Part shown: positions 11,166 through 20,284 of the stretch, in pieces | Layout of the letters: every line of letters starts with the position of its first letter | How positions within the stretch are numbered: the stretch's first letter is position 1 | DNA from: Plakobranchus ocellatus | Taxonomy: Eukaryota > Mollusca > Gastropoda > Plakobranchidae | Assembly (NCBI GenBank): GCA_019648995.1 | Contig: BLXT01004907.1 | Span: forward strand, 519,036 to 539,882 | DNA: 20,847 nt | Direction of reading: 5' to 3' | Translations under genes and position numbers: made by a program | The notes under the pieces: model-generated | Told to the model about the DNA's origin: nothing | What the model saw: only the letters and a program-made list of their open reading frames with translations | Database searches by the model: none

Positions 11166-11833
11166 CTAAATGTCTTTACAGTTGATTCAACCATGGACTT
11201 TACTTTAGAGCTGACAGGGCTGTCACAAGGGCAAGTTTTGAGGAACCATGACTCCACCTAAAATTTTGTAATAATTAAGAGAGAAAAGGGGCCACGTTTG
11301 ATGAAGAAAGCAAATTGTAAAAAAATCTTGTTGTTGAAGCATCTGTATTTTAATTTATGAAGCTGTTCAGGACAATGACTTGGGATAAAAAATCTGAAAC
11401 TAAATAACAAAAACAGTGGAGAGTCATTGCCATCGACTCTGGAGGAAACCTGTATAAAAACTTTCCTTTTGTTAGATTCAAACTAGACTCAAGAAATACT
11501 CAAACACATGTAGCTCCAAAATATCTTTGATCAAAAATGTGTAACACTAACAGATTGCAATAAGCAGGAATTTACTAAAGAAGCAGCAGATATCAGGTCG
11601 AATTTACCACACAACTAATTTTTTGAAGGAAAAGCTTTTAAAACTTAGAACAAATTAAGCCCAATGAGCAATAATGGTACAAGACAAAAGGAGAGACAAA
11701 ATTTTTAAAAATACAGACAGAAACATGCAAACCAACCTCATGCCAAGATTAAATTCTCTCTTCTCGAAGGTAGGATAATTGGATGAATAATCCATTATTC
11801 ATCACGATGTGACTTGGCAGGTTTGGCGGTTAC

Positions 11834-11885
11834 CCTTTGTCAATGGTCAAGATTACAGCTTTGAGAACTTCATACTGGCTATCAA
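11834..11885 (-). CDS. Possible short coding exon following the 12872-12893 start
   Basis: Reading the minus strand, a strong acceptor (TTTGTTTTCCACAG, just above 11885) opens a 52-base segment. It ends at a donor-like GTAACC (11828-11833), before an in-frame TAA. Entered in phase 1 it encodes a peptide containing DSQYEVLKAVILTIDK. The first-exon candidate at 12872-12893 ends with one base of a codon, exactly the phase required. Outgoing phase would be 2 with the GTAACC donor, or 0 if GTAATC after Lys-Ala were used. The phase-0 option would match the 11052-11165 segment but leaves only 29 bases in the exon. The opposite strand is also open here, which lowers confidence. Confidence 0.35.
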
Positions 11886-12489
11886 CTGTGGAAAACAAAT
11901 TGAACATATAGTACAGAATGGGATCAGTGAAACACACATCCATGATTCCCCTCCCTCCCCCAAATTCTTTAAAAAACCAACTTACATTAAAAAATGAAGA
12001 AAAAAAAAAAGAATTCTAAAGTACACACCTTGGAAATAAATTTTTAAAGTTTAATAGCCCTAATACTAGGATAATGGAGAAATTATACTACTCTCTTTTG
12101 TTTATTGAATTCGCTGGACTAGATTATAACTCAAAGATCTAAGCCTAATGAATTAATGAAAGTATAGAATTCATAATTCATAATAGTATTTATGTAACCT
12201 GAAAAAAAAAAAATACTAGCAAGCCCCCAGCATGAGTAAGCAGAGTATCGCACGCCCAAGCCCTTTCACTACAAAATATTGAACATGTATACTGGTTTTG
12301 GCGGAGTCCATTGTGCTATTTTTAAGTAGTTAGAGTGGGTCTCTGTAGCAAAATACATTAAGAGTTAAAAGTAAAGGTGCATGGTGAAATTGATCGAGTA
12401 TAAACTTCAAACTGATAATATTGTACCTAATGGACATTTTATATATATAAAAAATCTAATATGTAAAAGAATTCAACATCTAAAGTATG

Positions 12490-13340
12490 CTAGCAAATGC
12501 CTGCCACCCCCGCGGCAGGTAGTTCCCATTATCGATTATCTAGATCTAACTTCCAACTAGCGAAAAAACATGGCGTCGTAAATCTCTAAGAAAAGACATG
12601 CCATTATCGGCTGCATAAATCGATAATAAAGCCCCGATTTCGTTTTCAAAATGCACATTTAGTACAGATAAATGAATAAAGAATGATATTAATCAGAATT
12701 TATAAGTTTTCTATGCACTCAATTAAATAGCGATATGGCCGAAATGACCGAAGTTGAGAGCGACTGTTGAATCGGCAGGCCTTACAGTCTCTTCGGTAAA
12801 AGCATGTCTTGTACATGTTTAAACACAATGACAAGTTCTAAAAAATTACATTAAATTATATGTTCACTTACCTATTTTTTGTTTTAAATCCATCCCGACC
12901 ACAAAATAATGGCCTGAAAGCCAGATCACTAGGCCGCGATGACCGAGCTCGAAGAGCTAACCGATATTGTCCCAGGCTCTTTAACAAATAGGCAGGTGAT
13001 GGGCCAAAAATTATTTTAGACGTTCTATTCAAAATGCTGCCGCTCGCTAACCATTGCATGAAGTCCTTTGAAACTTGAAATAATAAAAGATAAATGGTTG
13101 GTTTATACATTCCCTTTTTTAAATGGCCGGCTATAAATGACGAGTACCGTTATTTTCACACTCTTATTTACTTTACTTTACAAAAAATGCCACAAAAAGC
13201 CAAATTTTTTTTGGGAAACTTTTTTTACCATATTAAAATTTGGCTTTTTTTCTACCATTCTGGCACTATTTCGAGGTATAAAATTGAATGGTGTTGACGC
13301 GAGGAGGCATCTAAAAATACCCAAGCGCTAATCGGGTTAC
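12490..13340. promoter_or_regulatory. CpG-richer, promoter-like patch
   Basis: CG dinucleotides are much denser here than in the surrounding AT-rich DNA: CCCGCGGC at about 12510, ATCGAT twice, a cluster at 12730-12775, CCGCGATGACCGAGCTCGAAG at about 12933-12953, and GACGCG and AAGCGC at about 13296-13330. AACATGGCGTC at about 12567 resembles the known YY1 core AAnATGGCG. The minus-strand first-exon candidate lies within it. Vertebrate-style CpG-island logic applies less cleanly to invertebrates, so this is only suggestive. Confidence 0.35.
12872..12893 (-). CDS. Possible first coding exon (ATG to donor) of a second minus-strand transcript
   Basis: On the minus strand an ATG at 12891-12893 has a favourable context (GGGATGG). 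It encodes MDLKQKI plus one base before a textbook donor AG|GTAAGT (12866-12871). Joined to the candidate exon at 11834-11885 it gives a continuous frame. The DNA upstream (12894 to about 13100) is CpG-richer and would be the 5' UTR. A different frame through the same exon is open for 80 codons from 13110. From its internal Met at about 13062 it resembles a basic, Ser/Arg-rich mitochondrial presequence, but it would meet an in-frame TGA if spliced to 11885. I favour the MDLKQKI start, though neither is proven. Confidence 0.4.
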
Positions 13341-13639
13341 GCGATCAGCCGAAATTTGCTTTTTACCTACTATTTCCCTCCACAAAGACATAAAAAAAAA
13401 TTCTCAATCTTAAAAAAAAGTTTTGAAAAGAAGAAAAACAAATCTTTAATTTGATATGATTTCAGTATGATCTGTAACGTATTTCATGCAAAGCACTGGG
13501 GCCGTATGCAACTGTTTATGACGATTTGAGGTCAAGTCAAAACTTAGTTAAGTTGTACGTGGTAAGTCGTATTCAAGAAAGACAATGTGCCTCGGAAAAG
13601 CTAGGTTTTCATCCTAACTTTCAAAAGTAAAAAGTACTC

Positions 13640-13800
13640 GATCTTCTAGCCTTGGGCATGCGCATTAGCTTAGAGCGTCCTACTGTAGCACAGCAATAAC
13701 ATGGCGGGTGACTGGGGTGATATCGGTTCGAACCGCGGTTGCTTTTTAAAAAAAAAATAAAAACACATAGGCAAAAAAAAAAAAAAACACAACTTATTAG
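13640..13800 (+). mobile_element. Possible tRNA-derived SINE with A-rich tail
   Basis: TAGCTTAGAGCG (13666-13677) resembles a tRNA A box and GGTTCGAACCG (13725-13735) matches the RNA polymerase III B box except near its end. They lie 59 bp apart, with GAGCGTCC as in tRNA-like SINE heads. An A-rich tail follows at 13746-13797. The T-stem does not pair properly and no acceptor stem is visible, so this is not a functional tRNA. Ends and target duplication could not be assigned. Confidence 0.4.
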
Positions 13801-15020
13801 TTGATCAAGATTGTTGGGTTTTTTTTTGTGCTTATTTGTCTTGTGCGAGCTCCTGAGCAATGTTTTAGCAGTCTTATTCTGTGAAGAAAAAGTGCACAAA
13901 CTTAGTGTTGTCGGCTGTCGCGCCTGTAGAAAACAATATTCATTAGGCCTATTAATTGATTTAAAAAAAAACAAAAAAAAAAACTGTTCAGACATAGAGT
14001 CAACTATGTAGATATCTAGATTTTTTTTAATTCATGAGGAAAGAGCGATACATACCATCATAATAAATTTTGCAGTTGGTTAAGCCTAGGCTAATAAAAA
14101 GATGCTAGATCTAGGCCTAGTCTCAGATCTAGTCTACTAGAGATCTAGATCTAGAACTTGTAGAAAATACAGAGTTGAAAAAAGATCGAATATATTTTTT
14201 CCCTTTCCCTTGAATTGTTGCCCTGCTATTGTTTTCTGTTTTCTTCCCTTGTTTATGCTTACGAGAGATCTCGGACTTCACTCGGGGCCTAGATTACTTC
14301 CTACACACATTGTTTCTCGCCGAGCTTCAAAACATGCCATTCGTTTTTCGTTAAGCATCTTTGGATGGTTTCATTTACAAAAAAAAAAACCAGAAAAACT
14401 GTCACATTATCATTTTGCATTACAAAACCAACAAGTTTGTTGCTCGTGATAATCCTTGGCTTTATTTAGTTTTAGAGAATGAAAATCGAGATTCTACAAG
14501 TCAGCAGAAGCATAGGCTCAGCTTGTTGAACTCGGATGACACAACGCAAATCATCTTTTCAATAATGTGACGATAAAAAAAAAATGCATTATGTTCTAAA
14601 AGGACATTTTAAACAATGAATTTGTCTGCCTGGGTATTCATTGACTTTTCTTCCTTTCTTTTTTTTTTTTTTGTTGACGAACTCCTTCGATCTTTTAAAT
14701 CCCCAACTACCATTCTAGGCCTAGAGAAAAATCACTTTTCGCGGCCTCGCGGCTGCGCGACTCGCACAAACAAGGCGAGAGCTGTGGCAGCTAACCCGAC
14801 TGACAGTCAAGGAGAACTTAGGAGACAAAATTAATTCACCTCCCTTTCTGACTTAGAGCTGTGCAAGTCAGAAATTTTCAACTTACTAAGTCAACTTACG
14901 TAGTCAAAAAAAAGGGTGCATTTTGGCCACTTGAATGCGACTTACCAAGTTTAAACTTGATATGTCAAAAACTTAGTAAGTTTTGATCGTAACTGCCCAG
15001 TTGGAAGTCTTCCAAAATCT
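13801..15020. other. Intronic stretch with a dense GATCTAG cluster and a small CpG patch
   Basis: The densest GATCTAG/AGGCCTAG cluster of the window lies at 14084-14156. A short CG-dense patch at 14737-14778 (CGCGGCCTCGCGGCTGCGCG-like) is isolated in AT-rich DNA. Several 65 to 80 codon plus-strand frames occur around these features but lack domains or splice logic. Confidence 0.45.
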
Positions 15021-16350
15021 AGATCTATAGCGAGCTATTCCGATTTTCGCATACGCCCGCCGGCAGTTTTGGGTACCTACTGCTAGAGCAACTGATAGAG
15101 TATTATAAATAACTCTATATATATTTAGATCTATTCCAAGTACGGGTTTAGATTTATTTATAAGTAGATCAAGGTCTAGCTCTGGTTTAGACTCTTCATA
15201 AATCAATAAACGTATTTGGCCAAAGTAGACCAATTCCAGATTAGAGTCTAAAAAATCATAGACATATAGATTGTCCGAGGTGTCAATCTCAAGAAATCCA
15301 TAAGACATTGCTTCCGCATTAGGCTAGAGAGAAATAAATCTAGAGCAAAAGTTCCAGCCCATCGTCTCAGTGAAAACACAATAAACATATTTCTGCTTTA
15401 AAAACCACTAGGCCTATTTGAAGTACATAAGCATTTTTGCTGTCGCAAGTACCAGTGTTAGTACTACTGACATCATAAGTAAAGTGGATTTCTGGTATGA
15501 TAAATTTCAAGTACGAAGTGAGGGAGAGATCTTAAATCCAGTAATTGAAAGCGGACGATTCTTCAATATACAATATCGAAAATCAAACAAAAATAAATAA
15601 AATTTTTATTTTATAGTATTTGTATCTATATAGGATTATATCCACCGGAAGCATGTTAAAAAATATAACCATATTCACTTCTGGTACAAAAACGAAACTA
15701 GAAAGAAGCAAAGGTGAAAGTCCAGTGCAAACGGAAGTAAATTAGTCTAAATTCATCTATGCAAAGTAAGTAAAATCATAATTTTGACCTTAAAAACATT
15801 ATGCATAATTTTGGGTACTGTAAATCATTTATGCATGTAACTGATCTCTAGGATTGTGCTTAAACCAGAATTCTCTTAAACCAGAGATGTACTTTTTGAT
15901 CCGTTTAATGCCATTCTGGAATAGACAAGCCTGCCTAAGCACCTTTTTTTTTCACATTGGAATTCATGCTTCAGATTTGTTCCACAAAGTGGAATATTTA
16001 AAAATGGGGGCAAAAATTAAAACTGGACCCAAAATTCAAGTTCAAGACTTGCAAAAAAAAAAAAAAAAAAAAAAGCATAGGCCCTATTGATAATGCTATC
16101 TTCATCTCGTTTGTTGCTGCACTAATAAAGATTAGCCTTGTATAAGAAGATTTGTGAGGTAACATAAAAAATTAGGTACATGTATAATAAACAGAATCAT
16201 TTTTTTTTGTACAACCAAATTTCAAAGTAATCTTTGGATAAGCCTGCTGAGTTTGCCTTCTAAAATTCAGTTTAATCTGCCCTTTTGTTCCAAGCAACTG
16301 TGTGGGACATTCAGCAGAAATAAATATTACAAGCAAAACTTTATACAAAG
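15021..16350. other. Intronic stretch, no gene called
   Basis: GATCTAG-type words continue at 15015-15190. The 111-codon minus-strand frame at 14973-15308 is partly written by them (repeated Leu-Asp), so I do not call it. An A-run of about 22 at 16052-16073 could be the tail of a retroposed element, but no head or target duplication was found. Confidence 0.45.
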
Positions 16351-16358
16351 TAACTCAC

Positions 16359-16487
16359 TGACTGCACTTGCTCCTCAATGGCATTATCTAAGAGGCCTGC
16401 TTGTTCTGCCAAAGCTTGAAGCCCCTCTAATGCATCAGCTGAATGCTGCTGCTGAATCAGAGTTGGTGCGTTTACTGCATGTGTGAT
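16359..16487 (-). CDS. Internal coding exon of the same unidentified acidic protein
   Basis: Read on the minus strand, TTTGTTTTGCAG (acceptor, 16488 upward) is followed by 129 open bases and a donor GTGAGT (16353-16358). The only frame without stops is phase 0 at both ends. It encodes 43 residues beginning ITHAVNAPTL, with QQQHSADALEGLQALAEQAG in the middle and ending EEQVQS. The peptide is acidic and Gln/Ala/Leu-rich and probably helical. The other two frames contain stops, and outgoing phase 0 equals the incoming phase of the exon at 8779-9150, which strongly supports one gene. Upstream exons with any recognisable domain are not visible before 20847. The plus-strand open frame at 16253-16486 is a shadow. 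Confidence 0.75.
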
Positions 16488-17318
16488 CTGCAAAACAAAC
16501 CATCAGAGAAAGTCAGTTTTATTTCTCTAAATTTTCTTTGAGTTATTTGTCTTTGAACAGCATTTATGAACCATCATCTGGAAAAAAGAAGACATCAGAG
16601 AGACAAACCTATGTGAACCATTCTCAAAAGGTCAGGCCTAAAACATCTCCAAAGTCTACTCTCTCTCAAACATATTAATTTGTTTTCCAGAAGAAAAGAT
16701 AAACCTGACACTTTCTAAACAATATTGGTGTATTTTTGTTTTTCATCGCTGCGGTTGATTCACAATTTTACATCTATTCTCAAGTTCCATTCAGAGATGT
16801 TTTCCTGGTTTGAGCATGAGAAAATTATTAGTGGTGAATGTAAGGGCATAATGAGTTCGTTCAAGTGAATTTGTGTGAATGTAGTTGCTTGGTGTTTTTG
16901 TCCAGTTTAACTTTGTAATTTACTTTTGAGAAGCTAATACTGTGTTGTGTTGACTTGTCCTAGGTTGTGAGTCCCATGATTGCCGGTCCTGATTGGTGTG
17001 TCTTTGTTGTGTGGTGAGAGTGAATAGTGTTAACCGTTGAATGTTAATGTTTGCCAATTTGGTTAGTTGTATTTTTGCTGTGCTTTTGAGCTGAGGGTTG
17101 CCTAAACTTTGTTCTTGTGAAATAAGAAATGTACATTTCTTTTTTTGCTCAATTTTAAGGAGTTCCATTTCAAGAACTCAGAAAGTTGTAGCTTGAATTA
17201 TAATATTGAATTTAAGTTGTATAAGTTGTAAAATCTAACCAGATTTTGATATTTAAATTCAGAATCTCTGACGAAACGGCCTGGATAAACGGTGTTCAGA
17301 GAGATTCATATTATTGAA
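16488..17318. other. Intronic or upstream stretch of the minus-strand gene
   Basis: No further exon with matching phase-0 donor could be found on the minus strand. The 82-codon minus-strand frame at 16920-17168 is Gln/Thr-rich but has no acceptor or donor that would join it to the exon at 16487 in frame with confidence. I see nothing else. Confidence 0.4.
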
Positions 17319-17425
17319 GTTGTACTTCGAGATGAGCTTTTATGAAATTTTCAAGAGAATGATAAAATTGTAAATTTGTGCTTCGAGATGAACTATTATG
17401 AGATTTTTTTCAAGAGAATGATTTC
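17319..17425. repeat. Tandem dimer, 56-bp unit
   Basis: CTTCGAGATGA at 17325 and 17381 begins two similar units, each continuing with a TATTATGA- or TTTTATGA-like block and then TCAAGAGAATGAT. It lies about 60 bp before a different array of similar period, but the two units share no obvious sequence. Confidence 0.65.
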
Positions 17426-17483
17426 TTACTTGATTATGGCACCCTCGCGCATTCTTTAGTTTTAAAAATTATATAATTACAGC

Positions 17484-17765
17484 ACAACTCTACATCGTTG
17501 GATTCCCTGTATTCTGTGTTGACTTGTCCTTTGTCACACCTGTCAACTCTACATCATTGAATTCCCCATTTTCTGTGCTGACTTGTCCATGTCCACCCGT
17601 CAACTCTACATCGTTGGATTCCCTGTATTTTGTGCTAACTTGTCCATGTAACACCTATCTACTCTACATCATTGGATCCCCTGTATTCTGTGATGACTTA
17701 TCTACGTCACAGATGTCAACTTCGCTTCGTTGGACATATTCAACTTGCCATCGTTGGACTTTCAC
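17484..17765. repeat. Minisatellite, 57-60-bp unit, about 4.5 copies
   Basis: Units start at CAACTCTACATC (17484, 17544, 17601), CTACTCTACATC (17659) and a diverged CAACTTCGCTTC (17717), giving periods of 60, 57, 58 and 58. Each carries a CATCGTTGGATTCC-like block and a TTCTGTGCTGACTTGTCC-like block. The last unit is followed after 24 bp by a partial copy. A 92-codon plus-strand frame across it (17524-17802) gives a repeating peptide, but the non-triplet periods break the register, so it is not a gene. Confidence 0.85.
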
Positions 17766-19536
17766 TGAACTGGTTTCCTTTTTTATTATTTTTATGATTT
17801 AATTTGCTGCTTGATAGTGTTAGCAAGTATTTTAAATCTATGTTTCGTTGCTGTTTTAATGTTATCATCTGTACATAGTATTAATTAAATGTAGCCTTGT
17901 AGTTCTTTCTTTTCAACCTAGTTTTCCTATCTTCTTTTTTTTTACGTTCATCTCGTCAGTCGTTTGCTATTGATTTGTTTGAATGTTGTAGTTCGGCACA
18001 TAGCATGATTGCCCTTAATGTTTGGGGGTCGTAACAGTGAGCCATTACACATGTTTATCAGAACATGGTCTCCCAGTTGGAAGCTAGTATGTCAGCTTTC
18101 CCACAAGAAGTGCTTTAAGGCAAAAGTTTTCCTTCATTCATGTGTCAATCTTATAAATGACTGTGTAACCTCTTCAATTACCAAAATTTTAAAAATGAAA
18201 TCACAGAAAATTTTCATAAGTTTCTTCCCCCAGACATCACACAATTGGTGTCATGTGGGGCCCCATGAGAGGGAATGGGGAAGAGAGAAGGGCAGCATTT
18301 TGTCCTGCCTCATTGAATTGATGATTATAAGTTTATAACTTGTACTAGAAAAGTATGTGTGATAAACTGGTAATAGGTGTGTCGTTACTATTAGAATTAG
18401 ACAAGGTTATGTTACAGACTCATTCTTAGTAGAAAGTAGGTCTAGAAGGCCACCCTTGCTCATAAATATACACAAAATATCAATGACCAGTGATGCTAAA
18501 GTCAGAACTAGTCATAGTTATAATTCTACTATAAACAAAAGAATGCTTTATTAACTGAGAAATCAAATGTTTTACAATAAAATTGGTAGTCAGTTCCATA
18601 ATGCAAGTCAATCAATGTCCGAGACTTGAGTGAAGGCCTATCCTTACCTGTTTGAGAAAAAGCAAGGCTGTGTACTGCTGTCATTGAGGACAGTCTTTTT
18701 CCTCACCATCTTACAATTGAAAATAGGCCTATGATTTTGTGAGAAATAGATTAAATTCTAAAAAAGTTTCATATAAATTGCCAATAACAGCTATGCTGCA
18801 AAATGCAGGCAAGCTATTGCCCTTGAAAAGAGCCAGTTAGTATAGTCTAGAGCCTTTGTATATTCCACTTCCTCTTTATATATAATTAAAAAAAAATTCG
18901 ACCATGCTTTTGAAACAAACAAATGTTACGGTAAAAACAATGAACTATTTAGTATTCCAAAACTATAGTTTATGAAGTACACCACTTATCACTCAAACGT
19001 CTCTATCACACTCCATTTTTTACATTGAGCAAGCGATGCCAGCCTAATACTCTCACTCTAGCCATCCCCATTTCTGAGTGTGCTCCACCAGGGTGAAGAT
19101 TCAAAGCTAAAAGTTACAATTCTTAAATCTTTAAGGTAAGAATAGAGTTGTAATGAGTTATACAAATATGAAAAATATTTTTCTGTGTTTGTCTTAGTAG
19201 TATGAGATATAATTTGCATCATTGTAAGACAAAGTTTCCTTCGTTTTGTTTCTCTTTAAGGGGGCTCGCGGGGGCTTCCGCCCTATGTGCAGGTCGATTT
19301 TGGCCTAAAATATCGTTTTTGAGATTTAAACTGTTCCCGGAGCTTCAACTACTTTATTGAAGATGTCTGAAAGGTTTTTGGACACATTGTGAGTATAATT
19401 AGACTAAGACTTGTTTTCAAAAGCATGCTATCATCCAATTTTTCCTAAAATATTACCAAAAACCACTAAATAACTACTTTTCTAGACGTCATCACATGCA
19501 CTCCAAAATAAAAGCGCAAAACAGGAGGCCCAGTGT
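17766..19536. other. AT-rich stretch, no gene called
   Basis: The 109-codon plus-strand frame at 18009-18338 has no recognisable domain and no supporting splice sites. A minus-strand ATG segment at about 18651-18713 ends at a good donor but its phase does not fit the exon at 16487. A GC-rich hairpin-like patch (GGGGGCTCGCGGGGGCTTCC, 19260-19279) sits at about 19258-19285. Intergenic or intronic. Confidence 0.4.
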
Positions 19537-19953
19537 GATGACACCACACTACCAGATCGGCTCAATTACTTTTACGCTCGTTTTGATCGGGACAAAACCG
19601 CCACCCCTGCCCCTCTCTCATGTGATGAAGATCCATTTTTCGTCATAACAGAACATATCACACCTCCTCAGGAACTGTAGATCTCAATTAGCTTCTGTGT
19701 TATGTTTCATTTTCAACTGGTCATTGGAAACATCCACTGCTCCAATTTGCTTCAAACGCTCCACCATAATACCGGCCTAAAAAATCTTCACCTTTAAATC
19801 TAAATGACTATTGACCAGTCGCCCTTACATCTGTCCTTATGAAATGTTTTGAATCGTTTGTCTTGAAGTATTTGAACTCCTTTCTACCCAGAGACTTTGA
19901 TCCTTTTCAATTTGCCTACAGATGTAATAGATCTATTGAGGATGCAATAGCTA

Positions 19954-19957
19954 TTAA
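19954..19957. repeat. TTAA target-site duplication, left copy
   Basis: This is the host TTAA next to the left inverted repeat of the MITE. The matching copy is at 20285-20288. In the retrotransposon it spans the end of an Ile codon and the start of an Asn codon. Confidence 0.9.
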
Positions 19958-20284
19958 CTCTTAGTGTCCGAGGGCCTAAATCCACGTTTGGACGGAGGTG
20001 TTTTGGAGAGCCGAGGCAGTTGTCTACATAGACCTAATATAATGTACAATAACTTTTGTACTATTTATCTGATAACAGCATACTACCTATCAAAATAAAG
20101 AGTAATAAATGGGCTTTCTGATGGTTATAAATTTGAGTTTTATAAATAGAAATGGTTGAAAATAAAAGTGGATTGGATTAGATACGGTGTTAAATAAAGA
20201 AAACTCTCCCGCCACCTCATGTGTCGAGCCGTCCTTTTGGTACCAGCTCCCCGCCACCTCATGTGGCGAGCCGGACACTAAGAG
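19958..20284. mobile_element. piggyBac-like non-autonomous transposon (MITE), 327 bp, inserted in the LINE
   Basis: The ends are 13-bp perfect inverted repeats: CTCTTAGTGTCCG at 19958-19970 and its reverse complement at 20272-20284. TTAA flanks both sides (19954-19957 and 20285-20288). TTAA target duplication is the hallmark of the piggyBac superfamily. Removing the element with one TTAA would bring the LINE reading frame back into register in the middle of an Asn codon, proving the exact boundaries and that it came after the LINE. There is no transposase frame inside; the 62-codon minus-strand frame is just the interior. The right end holds two copies of a 23-bp palindromic repeat, listed separately. 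Confidence 0.92.
20209..20273. repeat. Paired 23-bp palindromic subterminal repeats of the MITE
   Basis: Copy 1 is 20209-20231 and copy 2 is 20251-20273, spaced 42 bp. They differ at one base. Copy 2 contains CGCCACCTCATGTGGCG, a 6-bp stem with a 5-base loop; copy 1 has T for G in the right arm. Copy 2 overlaps the start of the right 13-bp inverted repeat. piggyBac elements commonly have subterminal repeats that bind the transposase, so these are candidate binding sites by inference. Confidence 0.7.

Larger units (their letters stand above)
9151..16358 (-). other. Phase-0 intron of 7.2 kb between the two supported exons
   Basis: The boundaries are GTGAGT at 16353-16358 (donor) and TGTAG at 9151-9155 (acceptor), read on the minus strand. 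Joining the flanking exons keeps one frame: Val-Gln-Ser followed by Val-Ser-Ala. The intron carries three tandem repeat arrays or fragments, a SINE-like segment, a promoter-like patch and candidate additional exons, all listed separately. The 38-codon segment at 11052-11165 is also phase 0 at both ends, so it could be a cassette exon within this intron. Confidence 0.6.

Noticed and set aside
13666-13745. Functional tRNA gene
   Set aside because: The B-box-like GGTTCGAACCG is present, but the T-stem and acceptor stem do not pair and the D-arm is missing.
13621-13995. 124-codon minus-strand open frame
   Set aside because: Phe- and Lys-rich by homopolymer translation across the A-tail of the SINE-like segment.
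14973-15308. 111-codon minus-strand open frame
   Set aside because: Its acidic Leu-Asp repeats are written by the GATCTAG clusters. I see no domain or splice support.
16052-16073. Poly(A) tail of a processed retrocopy
   Set aside because: No coding remnant upstream and no target-site duplication around it could be identified.
17524-17802. Repetitive 92-residue peptide on the plus strand
   Set aside because: It is a translation of the minisatellite. Periods of 57, 58 and 60 bp do not preserve frame, so selection on the peptide is unlikely.
18009-18338. 109-codon plus-strand open frame
   Set aside because: No recognisable domain, no splice sites in phase, and ordinary AT-rich surroundings.
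18651-18713. Minus-strand ATG segment ending at a CAG|GTAAGG donor
   Set aside because: It ends in phase 2, whereas the exon at 16487 needs phase 0. The phase-0 frame through it has a stop. No matching acceptor exon was found.
19012-19120. Minus-strand 35-codon segment LHPGGAHSEMGMARV and on
   Set aside because: Short, no splice signals in a fitting phase and no recognised family.
20090-20278. 62-codon minus-strand open frame
   Set aside because: It lies wholly inside the MITE, and its repeated Ser-Pro-His-Glu-Val motif comes from the palindromic repeats.
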